Notes: generated by a model from the sequence alone, not told the origin. 64,000 bases of DNA from Desulfotruncus alcoholivorax DSM 16058 (GCF_000430885.1 NZ_AUMW01000009.1:1-64000), one strand, 5' to 3'. Counted from the stretch's first letter, positions 1 to 7,957 are shown. Numbers and translations are program-made.

Positions 1-234
1 TAGGGTTATGGTTCCTACCCGGGTGGTTAGTTGGTGCGGGGATGTACCGTTACGGTACCCTTTCCTTTCGCTGGTACGCTCGTATGGCTCAGCTTGAAGT
101 TGTTCGGTGGCTTGCGCCTGTAAGATTTGGTTCAATACGGATTCCAACAGGGCTGCTACTCCAGAATCTTTGTTATTGCTTAAAAATAGACGGTGCAAAA
201 GTTCCTGATTTACGGTAATCTGGTATTGAGCCAT
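1..234 (-). CDS. IS256-family transposase, N-terminal part (partial)
   Basis: The reading frame starts at ATG (232-234) after the strong site AGGAGG (minus strand) and is open to the window edge, giving 78 codons. The protein begins MAQYQITVNQELLHRLF and contains YERTSERKGYRNG followed by TTRVGTITL, the usual N-terminal region of IS256/mutator-class DDE transposases, which bind the element ends. The catalytic DDE domain lies outside the window. It is too incomplete to judge whether the copy is active. Confidence 0.88.
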   Translation of the reverse strand, partial: MAQYQITVNQELLHRLFLSNNKDSGVAALLESVLNQILQAQATEQLQAEPYERTSERKGYRNGTSPHQLTTRVGTITL

Positions 235-340
235 GCAAATTCCTCCTTTGTTAGGTTTGTTTTGGCAATTCAATTCTAACTGAGGAATTTGTCTGGCTCC
301 AGTATTTTTTTGGAAACCTATTTTACACAATTATACGGAC
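1..340 (-). mobile_element. IS256-family insertion sequence, 5' end (partial)
   Basis: The minus strand carries the start of a mutator-type transposase. About 85 bases beyond its start codon lies GTCCGTATAATTGTGTAAAA (plus-strand 321-340), which matches the terminal inverted repeat I remember for staphylococcal IS256. The element therefore ends at about 340-347 and continues left out of the window. It abuts, and appears to truncate, the thsA-like gene. The exact boundary and any target duplication cannot be fixed because the other end is not visible. Confidence 0.8.
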
Positions 341-1664
341 TTAACTCCGCACCGGCCAATATTTGATAAGCCTTTTGCGCACCTTGATTGAATTTTTTAT
401 ACCGGTCCCTTTCCTGGCACCAGATATCCTTAACGGCACCTTCGCACCAGGCACCCACCGGAATAATAAGTTTGCCTAGTTTCCTGGCGGTTTGATATTC
501 TTTTTGCAGCATTTCCCTGTTAACTTGAATACCACCGCCACCGACAAAAATACAACACCCGCTTCGTTTAATCATATCTTCTCTATACTTTTGTAACAAA
601 TCCGGGGAACTGCCTGCAAATGGTGCCAGGCTAAACCTGGCAAAATACTCGGAGCTTTTACCGCTCCTGTATAACTGCTCCATTGCCCCTGCAAGCACAT
701 GGGCATCTATAGTTGAGTCAAAGCCGCAGGTTATATTGTAACCTTCCAGTATGGCATACTTGCCCAGCCGGCGTAAAAAATCATAAAAACTCCGCCCCGG
801 TTCTGCATTTTCTTCACAATGCCCGGAAACATAAATATTTTTTTTATAGTATTCTTTCTCGATACTGCTTAATATATCAGCTATGCCGCCGTAATCATCA
901 ACCGGCACGGTTTGGATATTATACCGTTTAAGATCATCCACAAACAATTCAAATCGATTTTTTTCATAGAGATAATCGTCATCACCAGGCTGCGGGCGAC
1001 GCATAATGGTGTAATGTTCCCTTGCATTCTCCCTGAAAATTGCTCTGATCTTGCCGAAAACCCTCTGCAAATTGGGATCATTAAAACTAAATCCCAAAAA
1101 TAAAAAGGTATGTTCCACCAGGGCGCAGTAAAAAGCGCTGGACATGGCGGAGCGTCTGGTATCGTAAAACTCGTAATCATCCCTGGTCAGCACTATGCTG
1201 TTCAACTGGGATACGTCTCCATGCATCTTGTAGATGGTTACCGGAGCATTTACATTGGAATAAGCCAGGGCATCATCGTCCCGTACCACATTACAGCTAA
1301 TGCCTGCCTGGCGAAAAGTCTCTTCAATAACAAGGTCATAATTGGTAGTCCAGATGTTTGATACCGGCAGCCTGGTAATAATCAGGTGACTGTCTGTTCC
1401 CGTTACATTCTTGCCGAAATGATTTAATATTTCTTGCGTTAAACCTCCACGGTTTCCCTTTCGCAATACGTACATTTGGGCCAGTCCTATCAGGTCATCC
1501 TCTTTCTCGACATTTAGGCCAATTTCTTTGGCCGGCTCCCTTAGAAGTTCCTTCCAGTCGAAAAAGCCCACCGGCTTGGACAGGCCTGCCCCTAAAAACA
1601 GCGCTGCCCTGCCACAGCGAAGCATATCTACGTATTTTTTAATCATTTGCTCCCGATCAATCAT
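318..1664 (-). CDS. thsA: ThsA-like Thoeris defence NADase (SIR2-SLOG), C-terminus altered by IS
   Basis: This 448-aa protein has an N-terminal SIR2-type NADase domain (about residues 15-270) with FLGAGLS near residue 23, the catalytic-type Asn in WTTNYD (Asn108) and His in YKMHGD (His148), and FLFLGFSFNDPNL. A SLOG-type ligand-binding domain follows from about residue 283 (YVSGHCEEN, later FVGGGG and LIIPVG). Known ThsA proteins (about 476 aa) deplete NAD after the SLOG domain binds a cyclic ADP-ribose isomer made by the TIR protein ThsB. Here the last codons (S-P-Y-N-C-V-K and stop) are read from the IS256 end, so the native C-terminal helix of about 20 residues is missing. No thsB is present upstream: the next gene is a GerMN lipoprotein. 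The partner may lie beyond the IS or be lost. Confidence 0.85.
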   Translation of the reverse strand: MIDREQMIKKYVDMLRCGRAALFLGAGLSKPVGFFDWKELLREPAKEIGLNVEKEDDLIGLAQMYVLRKGNRGGLTQEILNHFGKNVTGTDSHLIITRLPVSNIWTTNYDLVIEETFRQAGISCNVVRDDDALAYSNVNAPVTIYKMHGDVSQLNSIVLTRDDYEFYDTRRSAMSSAFYCALVEHTFLFLGFSFNDPNLQRVFGKIRAIFRENAREHYTIMRRPQPGDDDYLYEKNRFELFVDDLKRYNIQTVPVDDYGGIADILSSIEKEYYKKNIYVSGHCEENAEPGRSFYDFLRRLGKYAILEGYNITCGFDSTIDAHVLAGAMEQLYRSGKSSEYFARFSLAPFAGSSPDLLQKYREDMIKRSGCCIFVGGGGIQVNREMLQKEYQTARKLGKLIIPVGAWCEGAVKDIWCQERDRYKKFNQGAQKAYQILAGAELSPYNCVK

Positions 1665-1885
1665 CCATTATTGACCCTTCCGTCTAAGCATAGTAAACCA
1701 AAGTATAGTAAACCGTCATATATATTTGAGAACTCTAAATTACCGCGCTGCGCTCGTAATGACAATTGTTAAACATCATAGGAAACGTAACAATTATTAT
1801 TCCCGGGCACGGCTTTTTGAAATCTCAAAAATTTATAAAAAATAGCAGCCGGAATTGTTTTCCTGACTGCTATTTATCACATGAT
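1665..1885. other. Intergenic region with degenerate palindromic repeat and terminator
   Basis: No gene is visible in these 221 bases. They hold the presumed promoter of the thsA-like gene, a degenerate copy (about 1744-1765, CGCTCGTAATGACA) of the palindromic repeat seen intact at 53569-53610, and the terminator of the GerMN gene. No TIR-domain gene fits here. Confidence 0.6.
1832..1875 (-). terminator. Rho-independent terminator of the GerMN gene
   Basis: AAATAGCAG (1840-1848) pairs perfectly with CTGCTATTT (1867-1875). On the minus strand the stem is followed by a T-rich tract (A-rich on plus, 1832-1840). It lies 11 bases after the stop of the GerMN gene. Confidence 0.8.
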
Positions 1886-2482
1886 CTATTGTTTTACCAG
1901 ACTGTAATCCGGCTCTATCGGTACTGAAGTATCCATATTACCATTTAAAATACTTTCTTGTTTGTTACCTTCCAGCAAGAATTGCACTTTTTTAATGCCC
2001 GGCAGCTTGCAGAGGGAGTCAACCACAGCATAAATGGTCATGGTTTCTCCTGCCGAACCACCCCAGTGATTATCACGAAACTCTTTGGAGAAATCAACAT
2101 AGGCAACCCCGTCAACGACCTTGGAGGAAAGAAGTTTAGTTCCATCAGGAATCACCTGCCCCAGGTTTTTATTTGCCGGACCTTTAATTAATTCACGAAT
2201 AACGGCACTTTCCATTGTTTCATCTTTACCTTTTGATACTTCCCGCACCTCGGGAACGAGATTCATCGACTGGTCGTCGCTGAAGTAAATAGTGACTTTT
2301 GGGACTGCACTGGTATCAGGATTATTCCCCAGTTCACTTTCCTGATTCACCCCGGGGTTTTGTGAGCCCGGAGAATTAGCAGGCTTTTTGCCGCAAGCGG
2401 CAAAAGACAACATTAGCAGCACCGCAAGCAGGGCAACGATCCCTTTTGACCAAAATCCGTTTGTTTTTCTAATTTCTAACAT
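1886..2482 (-). CDS. GerMN-domain lipoprotein
   Basis: This 198-aa protein has a lipoprotein signal peptide (Lys/Arg N-terminus, hydrophobic core about residues 13-28, lipobox LSFAAC), a Pro/Asn/Gly linker and a C-terminal GerMN domain from about residue 62: VTIYFSDDQS, a run around RELIKGP, YVDFSKEF, ETMTIYAVVDSLC. GerMN domains occur in spore germination protein GerM and related cell-envelope lipoproteins of endospore formers, so a role at the outer face of the membrane in germination or peptidoglycan remodelling is likely. The fold assignment is firm, the precise role inferred. The gene is monocistronic, with its own terminator. Confidence 0.85.
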   Translation of the reverse strand: MLEIRKTNGFWSKGIVALLAVLLMLSFAACGKKPANSPGSQNPGVNQESELGNNPDTSAVPKVTIYFSDDQSMNLVPEVREVSKGKDETMESAVIRELIKGPANKNLGQVIPDGTKLLSSKVVDGVAYVDFSKEFRDNHWGGSAGETMTIYAVVDSLCKLPGIKKVQFLLEGNKQESILNGNMDTSVPIEPDYSLVKQ

Positions 2483-2522
2483 CTCCTTTCATAGAATCTC
2501 AACCCAGAAAAATTTAAGCAGT

Positions 2523-3005
2523 TTAGCCCATTCTTTGCCGCCTGGCTAAATAAGTAACAGCCACCAATATTACTGCCGGTAAACCCAATAATAAAGGTGT
2601 AATAACAGTATTTTTTTGTTGTGCCAAATCCGCCAGTTTAAATACCAAAGCAGCCAGGGTAGAAACATTTACGGCCAATGCCTTATTTGCTTCCAGGTAA
2701 GCACCGGCAATTAATATTGATAAATAATATAGCAACAGGAAAAAGTAATTGGGATAGATCCGAGAATGGTAATTGATTAAAGCTATTAATACAACATCAC
2801 CAAAAAAAGAAGCATAATAGATTTTTTTATTTTGCATAAAAGGAAATTCCCTGAGCCGGATCCATATCACATAAACAACCATAAGGCCCAGCAGCGTCCC
2901 ATATCTTTGCGCGCCTGCGTTTTCGATTCTTAAACCAAAAAAGAGAAGCACAACCAGCGCTATGTTTCTGGCAATCACCAGGTAATTTAACAGCTTTGGA
3001 TTCAA
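2523..3005 (-). CDS. Small multi-pass membrane protein, function unknown
   Basis: The 160-aa product is mostly hydrophobic, with about five predicted membrane segments (around residues 8-24, 37-51, 65-80, 85-105 and 137-155) and a basic C-terminus (ARRQRMG). It resembles the stand-alone membrane sensor part of some histidine kinases, but there is no kinase domain in or next to it. I do not recognise a family. It lies 40 bases upstream of the GerMN gene on the same strand and could be co-transcribed with it. Confidence 0.6.
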   Translation of the reverse strand: MNPKLLNYLVIARNIALVVLLFFGLRIENAGAQRYGTLLGLMVVYVIWIRLREFPFMQNKKIYYASFFGDVVLIALINYHSRIYPNYFFLLLYYLSILIAGAYLEANKALAVNVSTLAALVFKLADLAQQKNTVITPLLLGLPAVILVAVTYLARRQRMG

Positions 3006-3074
3006 GTTACGACCTCCGGATAACCACTTAACCCATTTTAACAGAGATCAGCCTGATGGTATATCCCCATCCTT

Positions 3075-3110
3075 AAAAATTGTGGTTGAGAATGCCGGTG
3101 GCTCCCCGCT
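3075..3110. repeat. Short dispersed repeat, copy 1
   Basis: AAAAATTGTGGTT (3075-3087), an 7-base gap, then CCGGTGGC (3095-3102). The same two blocks recur in the same orientation at 3977-4003, on the other side of the uppS-like gene. Function unknown. Confidence 0.5.
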
Positions 3111-3203
3111 GCGTTCGGAACTTTCGCGAGTCCAATCCGATACACCGGCACAAAAGAGAAACCCCGTAACCGGGGCGGGAACTAAAAAGGTGGTATTTTT
3201 TCG

Positions 3204-3878
3204 TTAACCGCCCAGGGTGATATCCTGGGTTTCATACCACTGCAATGCTTCATAAAAATGGTCCTTTTTAAAATCAGGCCATAAATCATCTATAACATAA
3301 AAGTCGGAATAAATGGATTGCACGGGTAAAAACCCGCTTAACCTTCTCCTGCCTCCCCAGCGGACAATTAGATCAATTCTTGATATATCCGATGATGCAA
3401 TATAATGGTTGATATTGCGTGATTTTTTAGCATCATTATGATCGCCGGCATTAATAAAATGACTCAGGTCCCACTTCCACCCGTAATTGACAAGAAAATT
3501 AATTTTAATTAAACCTTTGCCAAAGGTTTTCCTTTGCTTGAATTCCAGAAGCTCTTTGGGAAAAAGCGAAGAAGAGTAATCACCAAGAACCAGCAGGGAC
3601 GCATCCCGGTTGGCAAGCATTTGTACAGCATCCACGCAAGCCTTTTGGAATGCCTTAGTCTGAACAGCCGGCCTTTTGGTATTGTCCTGGGTAAAACCGT
3701 AAAAGGTTAGTTCCGGTATACCCAGTTCCAAACACATTTCGTACAGCATCATGCCCGGGCCCAGTCCATTCTGATACCCGTCCTGCTTGGCCAGGCCGTT
3801 CTGAACAGCCCACCTCCGGTTCCCGTCAGGTATTACCCCTACATGCTTCGGCACTCTTCCAAATCTCGGGCATGTCAT
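3204..3878 (-). CDS. Divergent cis-prenyltransferase (undecaprenyl diphosphate synthase family)
   Basis: This 224-aa protein shows the UppS signatures: HVGVIPDGNRRWA near the N-terminus (pyrophosphate-binding loop with catalytic Asp), YGFTQDNTKRP in place of the usual YAFSTENWKRP, and near the C-terminus RLSGFLPVQSIYSDFYVIDDLWPDF-type residues matching the conserved RLSNF...SEFYFTDVLWPDF region. The family adds isopentenyl units in cis to make the lipid carrier for cell-wall synthesis. Several consensus residues are changed (for instance RWGGRRR for RTSGEQR), so this is likely a paralogue rather than the housekeeping UppS. No isoprenoid neighbours are seen. Confidence 0.8.
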   Translation of the reverse strand: MTCPRFGRVPKHVGVIPDGNRRWAVQNGLAKQDGYQNGLGPGMMLYEMCLELGIPELTFYGFTQDNTKRPAVQTKAFQKACVDAVQMLANRDASLLVLGDYSSSLFPKELLEFKQRKTFGKGLIKINFLVNYGWKWDLSHFINAGDHNDAKKSRNINHYIASSDISRIDLIVRWGGRRRLSGFLPVQSIYSDFYVIDDLWPDFKKDHFYEALQWYETQDITLGG

Positions 3879-3976
3879 ATTGCTCCTCCAAATCTAAAGT
3901 TATGCAATTAATAACATGCCCATTTTGTCTTAAACTATCCATTTCAATTAATATTGTCTAAACCTGTCCTATCGTG

Positions 3977-4009
3977 AAAAATTGTGGTTTTAGTACCGGT
4001 GGCCCCCGC
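3977..4009. repeat. Short dispersed repeat, copy 2
   Basis: AAAAATTGTGGTT (3977-3989), a 6-base gap, then CCGGTGGC (3996-4003): the partner of the repeat at 3075-3110. Both copies lie in intergenic DNA flanking the uppS-like gene. Confidence 0.5.
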
Positions 4010-4041
4010 CATACTTTTTCATTGATCTGCCGGCGCCGCGC

Positions 4042-5916
4042 TTACTCATTGATAGCCCGCTCCAGTATGCGGTACATCCGGTCAACCATGGCGCGCGGGT
4101 CTACAACCAGGCCTGCCGCCGCCAGGGCGTTATCGTAAATCTGTTCCGCTGCCAGCCTGGCAAATTCCTCATCCTTCTGCCTGAGCAAATCCAAACCTAT
4201 AATTATTTTATGCCGCGGGTTGATCTCAAGCGCTTTCCCGCCCATGGAGCCGAAATCCTTGTTGACCGCCTGCATAACCCGCTGCATGCTGCTGGTCATA
4301 AAGCCATTAAGATTAATGATCATGGCCGGGCTGTCGACCAGGCGCTTGGACTCCCTGACTTCCTCCACCCTGTCCCCCAGGGTTTGCTTCAACCAGGCTG
4401 TCAGGTTGCGTAAATCCAGGCCTTCAAGGGTTTGCTCTTCTTGATTGGCAGCTTCCTGATCCAACTCAGGCAGTTCCAGATCGGCCTGATCGGCTGAAAC
4501 CAGTTTCTTACCCTTATATTCAGCAAGGTTGGTTAGGACAAAATCATCCACCGGCTCGTGGGTATAAATCACTTCTATATCCCTTATCCTAAATGCTTCC
4601 AAGTACGGCCCGGCCTCAATCAGTTCGCGGCTGGGACCGTTGATGTAGTAGATATTTTTCTGGTTTTCCGGTGCCCTTTCCACGTAATCATCCAAGGATA
4701 TATATTTCCCCGGCTCAGATTTTGATGACTCAAATCTTAAAAGCGGAGCTATATCCTTATTGTAGGTGAAATCCGAAGCCGCTCCTTCCTTCAGGAAAAT
4801 TCCAAATTTATTCCAGAATTCGTTATACTTTTCTGTGTTCTCTTTAGCCCGCTCGCCCAAAAATTTTAAGAACCGCCCCGTGATAACCTTGCGCAGCTTG
4901 GCCACCAGTGCGCTGTCCTGCATGGTTTCCCTGGAGATATTGATAGGTATGTCTTCACTGTCGACCACGCCCTTTAAGAAGCGAAGCCATTCAGGCAATA
5001 GCCCTTCGGCTTTTTGCTGGATCAATACTTTTCTGCAATACAGTGAAACTCCCGGCTCCATTTTGCCAAAGCCGAATCGTTCCAAATTCTCACCGGGCAC
5101 AAAAAGCAGCGCGTTAATAGCTACAGGCGCATCGGCAGTAAAATGCAGTCTGAAAAGCGCATCGTCAAACGCATTGGCGATAAACTTGTAGAATTCGGCA
5201 TATTCCTCTTCTTTTATTTCATTTTTATTACGGGTCCAGATTGCCTGCACCGTATTAACCTTTTCCCCCTCCAGCATAATGGGAAAGGGAACAAAATTGG
5301 AGTACCGCTGGACTATTCTTTTAATATTATCCTTTGAGGAGAACTCAGCTGCGTCATCCTTCAACTCAAGCATAATTGACGTACCACGGCTAAGACCATC
5401 AACCGGGGTAATGGTAAAACTGCCCACACCATCTGAAACCCACTCGTACCCCTGGGACCCGGCGCGACAAGACCTGGTAAGCACCCTGACTTTTTTGGCC
5501 ACCATAAAAGCGGAATAAAAACCTACCCCAAATTGTCCAATTAAATTTAGATCCTTCCTATCCGACTCTACGAGGTGCTGGAAAAAAGCTTTAGATCCGG
5601 AATGAGCAATAGTGCCCAGGTTTTCTACCAGCTCGTCCCTGGTCATCCCAACTCCGGTGTCTTTTATGGTTAAAGTTTTGTCCTGATCATTTGGCTCAAT
5701 AGTAATTTCGTAAGGCAAACCGGGGTCCAGCATGTCCTTATCGGTGATACTTCTGTACCTTAATTTTTCAAGGGCATCAGCAGCGTTGGAAATCAGTTCA
5801 CGCAAAAAGATCTCCCGGTCGGTATAAAGTGAATTAATAACTATATCCAGCAGTTGCTTGACTTCCGCCTGAAATTCCAGCGTTTCGTTCTGATTTACCG
5901 CATTTTCAGCCGCCAT
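4042..5916 (-). CDS. htpG: Molecular chaperone HtpG (Hsp90)
   Basis: This 624-aa protein, full family length, begins with the Hsp90 N-terminal ATPase: LDIVINSLYTDREIFLRELISNAADAL, the ATP-lid region DTGVGMTRDEL and GTIAHSGSK, and QFGVGFYSAFMVA. The middle domain contains the conserved Arg in NISRETMQDS. A C-terminal dimerisation domain ends at ILERAINE. It is a cytoplasmic ATP-dependent chaperone acting on stress-damaged clients. A perfect CIRCE operator 52 bases upstream of the start codon indicates repression by HrcA. The start ATG follows AGGAGG. Confidence 0.97.
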   Translation of the reverse strand: MAAENAVNQNETLEFQAEVKQLLDIVINSLYTDREIFLRELISNAADALEKLRYRSITDKDMLDPGLPYEITIEPNDQDKTLTIKDTGVGMTRDELVENLGTIAHSGSKAFFQHLVESDRKDLNLIGQFGVGFYSAFMVAKKVRVLTRSCRAGSQGYEWVSDGVGSFTITPVDGLSRGTSIMLELKDDAAEFSSKDNIKRIVQRYSNFVPFPIMLEGEKVNTVQAIWTRNKNEIKEEEYAEFYKFIANAFDDALFRLHFTADAPVAINALLFVPGENLERFGFGKMEPGVSLYCRKVLIQQKAEGLLPEWLRFLKGVVDSEDIPINISRETMQDSALVAKLRKVITGRFLKFLGERAKENTEKYNEFWNKFGIFLKEGAASDFTYNKDIAPLLRFESSKSEPGKYISLDDYVERAPENQKNIYYINGPSRELIEAGPYLEAFRIRDIEVIYTHEPVDDFVLTNLAEYKGKKLVSADQADLELPELDQEAANQEEQTLEGLDLRNLTAWLKQTLGDRVEEVRESKRLVDSPAMIINLNGFMTSSMQRVMQAVNKDFGSMGGKALEINPRHKIIIGLDLLRQKDEEFARLAAEQIYDNALAAAGLVVDPRAMVDRMYRILERAINE

Positions 5917-5968
5917 ATTTTCTACCTCCTCTTATTGTAGAAAAATTAACAGTAAGCCAAAAATTTTG

Positions 5969-5995
5969 TTAGCACTCCAACTTAATGAGTGCTAA
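5969..5995 (-). promoter_or_regulatory. CIRCE element (HrcA operator)
   Basis: TTAGCACTC (5969-5977), nine bases, GAGTGCTAA (5987-5995): a perfect match to the CIRCE consensus. CIRCE is bound by HrcA, the repressor of class I heat-shock genes. It lies directly upstream of htpG, which is not a CIRCE gene in Bacillus subtilis but is in several other Firmicutes. Confidence 0.95.
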
Positions 5996-6018
5996 TTTTT
6001 TTGATATTACAATGACTA

Positions 6019-6043
6019 TATCCTAAAATCAACCTTTAGGATA
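6019..6043. promoter_or_regulatory. Second inverted repeat upstream of htpG
   Basis: TATCCTAAA (6019-6027) and TTTAGGATA (6035-6043) form a perfect 9-bp inverted repeat with a 7-bp spacer, 24 bases beyond the CIRCE element. It is a plausible operator for a dimeric regulator; which one is unknown. Confidence 0.45.
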
Positions 6044-6221
6044 ATTAAATTCTGTTAATTATTCCCCTTTCATAAGAATTATCTCCATCTAACTTTAAAT
6101 TATATACTAAAAGAACGTTCAAACAGGCACTCTAAATGATAACTATCTCATTAATGGATGGCAACGGATGCTGCAAAAATTGCAAGGATAACTTGTGTAA
6201 TAATTATTAAATTAATTAAGT

Positions 6222-6258
6222 AATAGCACGTGTATCAATAACGATCACACATGCTATT
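6222..6258. terminator. Hairpin terminator, probably bidirectional
   Basis: AATAGCACGTGT (6222-6233) pairs with ACACATGCTATT (6247-6258) with one mismatch, and is flanked by A/T-rich DNA on both sides. It lies 30 bases after the stop codon of the 149-aa membrane protein gene (minus strand). The rest of 5996-6287 shows no gene. Confidence 0.6.
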
Positions 6259-6287
6259 TTATTTTTGCTTTGCCAACGCGAATAAGA

Positions 6288-6737
6288 TCAACCATTAACG
6301 CCGGGCGAACTATCAAGCCAGTTAAGGACTGCGGCTGTAACAAGACCGTAGATGATGGCGCCTATAACGTTAGATAATTGTGTATTTGGCCCTGTCTGGT
6401 ATAAATGAGGGACTTGGAACAATACCGGAATAGAGAAAAGAATAAAAGAAACAATAAATCCGTAAAATGCACCTTTTATTAGGTAACCTCTCGAAGTAAT
6501 TGTTAAAAACAGAAAAGATAAAATGATTCCTAAAAAACCGGACCATAATATTTGTGTAATTAAAGATACTATAGTTTCAGCCATATTTTCAGGCAGTTCG
6601 CCGTAGATCATCATAGCTGCCCAATCAAGGTAACGGAATGAGCCAAAATGCAAAAAGCGATTAGAAATCATGTCCCATACATTCATACATATACCGCCTG
6701 TAATTCCTGCTATCGTTCCTCTGAAAGTCCTGTCCAT
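6288..6737 (-). CDS. Membrane protein of unknown function, cut from its ribosome-binding site by the prophage
   Basis: The 149-aa product has about four membrane segments (around residues 7-20, 59-82, 87-107 and 121-140). I do not recognise a specific family. The coding sequence is complete from ATG (6735-6737), but the Mu-like prophage is inserted three bases upstream of the start codon, and the 5-bp target duplication overlaps the first two bases of it. Joining the two flanks restores TTTGAGGTGCGCTATGG: the SD GAGGTG now lies at 45009-45014, 38 kb away. The gene is therefore intact in sequence but has probably lost translation initiation and its promoter. Confidence 0.75.
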   Translation of the reverse strand: MDRTFRGTIAGITGGICMNVWDMISNRFLHFGSFRYLDWAAMMIYGELPENMAETIVSLITQILWSGFLGIILSFLFLTITSRGYLIKGAFYGFIVSFILFSIPVLFQVPHLYQTGPNTQLSNVIGAIIYGLVTAAVLNWLDSSPGVNG

Positions 6738-6740
6738 AGC
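6736..6740. repeat. Target-site duplication, left copy (ATAGC)
   Basis: ATAGC directly precedes the left prophage terminus and is repeated at 45003-45007 directly after the right terminus. A 5-bp duplication is what Mu-type transposition generates. Confidence 0.92.
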
Positions 6741-6868
6741 TGTTAAGTATCAAATTATTTGAGAAAAGTGAGATTAGGTGAGACTAAGCGGGAAATGACG
6801 TGAAATGCAGTTGTATCAAGGGTTTAGATGTGATTTTGGTAACTGGAAATTCTCATTTTATGTGAGAC
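6741..6868. promoter_or_regulatory. Prophage left end (attL) with probable transposase-binding sites
   Basis: The terminal TG, the TTTGAGAAAA block (6758-6767), the related GTGAGATTAGGTGAGAC (6769-6785) and the partly palindromic TTCTCATTTTATGTGAGA (6850-6867) match elements at the right end. In Mu, MuA binds three sites at each end, so these are likely the core recombination sites. Confidence 0.75.
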
Positions 6869-7261
6869 AAAAATATGTCGAATGTTTGAAATTTGACCTG
6901 TCGTTGTATTTTGATGTTAACGGTAACAGGCTATATAAAAATGGGTGTTACTAAATTTTTAAGGCGTTTAGAAAAGTAGATATAATGCGCGTTACGTGGT
7001 GTTACTTAGTGTTACCAAGGCGTTACTGGATTAAAATTTTTATGGTCCGGTGGCGCTTTTTTATTTCAAAAAATAGGTCTGAGGTTGTAAACCTGAGGTT
7101 GTAAACTTGTAAAGTTGTAAACTTACCGTCAAAACGTTGCTACGCAAGGGATGCGGCGTTTAAATCTCTAAATGGTAACAATTCCCTGGAAATTGATTTC
7201 GACATGAAATTTTGCATAATTATGCGTATATTTTGCATAAAAGAATGTGTTGGTACTTTTA
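6869..7261. other. Non-coding left-end region with iterated GTTAC motifs
   Basis: No credible ORF. GTTAC occurs at 6947, 6991, 7001, 7011 and 7022; the last four are 10-11 bp apart, one helical turn. Two are in the form GCGTTAC (6989-6995 and 7020-7026). GTAACAGGCTA (6923-6933) recurs exactly at 23563-23573. The same motifs, inverted, fill the gap at 23499-23751, suggesting a phage DNA-binding protein acts at both places. Confidence 0.5.
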
Positions 7262-7411
7262 TCAAATATCACTATGTAATTTATCTATTAACCTATAAAG
7301 ACTAGCACGACTACCAACGCGCCAATCATGCTTATTTGCTTCTTTTTCTAAGTCTCTTATTGCTTTTGCTTTTGAGAGTCTGTGGTTTTCCTTAAATAAT
7401 TCCCTTAAAAA
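7262..7411 (-). pseudogene. In-frame coding extension after the antirepressor stop codon
   Basis: Directly after the TAA that ends the antirepressor ORF, the same frame stays open for 49 codons with protein-like content, including LRELFKENHRLSK, AIRDLEKEANKHDWRVGSR and SLYRLIDKL, then a natural TGA (7262-7264). No start codon of its own is visible. The simplest reading is that the antirepressor once carried this C-terminal segment and a nonsense change (for example CAA to TAA) removed it. A sequencing error or read-through are alternatives. Confidence 0.55.
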
Positions 7412-7957
7412 TTAGGCTGCTTCCAAGTCGGTGGCCCTGGCCTTAGAAGATGCTTTTGGCAAGTAGACTATTTTGCTCTGTTGCACATCGGCCAGGCGCT
7501 TAACTTCAAAGGCCAGCTCATCCAGGCGGCGCTGCACTTCTTGTAGTGCTTCGATCGGTACCAGCCGCTGACTCTCAACTGCTTCGTACAGATCAATAAG
7601 CATTTCCTGTACCTGTATAGCCTTTAGTTGGTTTGACTTCATGCAGATTTTTAAGGCCCCGCGCTTAGTAAAGAATCGTACCTGTTGTTCGCCCCCAGGT
7701 GTGGTCAAGTTGACTACCCCTGTATCGTAAGGAGGCGTCATATTGATGCCCCCTTTATGGCTATAGTCACATTGACGCTCCATTTCCTTAAAGCTATCTT
7801 TGTTACGGTTAAATAAAATGCGAACAGACCTTTCATGTGCATATCCCAATGCTTTTGCCAATACATTAGCGGTGACTACCGGTTGACCGTCAACAGATAC
7901 CACTGCTAATTCTCCAGCCTGGGCAAGTACGGGAAGTAGATCATTATTATTTATCAA
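7412..7957 (-). CDS. Phage antirepressor/BRO-N-like protein, possibly truncated
   Basis: The 181-aa product has an N-terminal BRO/antirepressor-type domain: VVTANVLAKALGYAHERSVRILFNRNKD, then VRFFTKRGALKICMKSNQLKA and VQEMLIDLYEAVE. A coiled-coil-like stretch follows (about residues 135-165). Such proteins antagonise or modulate phage repressors and bind DNA or the repressor. It is on the minus strand, downstream of the repressor but separated from it by a terminator. The stop TAA is followed by a 49-codon in-frame extension (see 7262-7411), so the native protein may have been about 231 aa. Confidence 0.75.
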   Translation of the reverse strand: MINNNDLLPVLAQAGELAVVSVDGQPVVTANVLAKALGYAHERSVRILFNRNKDSFKEMERQCDYSHKGGINMTPPYDTGVVNLTTPGGEQQVRFFTKRGALKICMKSNQLKAIQVQEMLIDLYEAVESQRLVPIEALQEVQRRLDELAFEVKRLADVQQSKIVYLPKASSKARATDLEAA

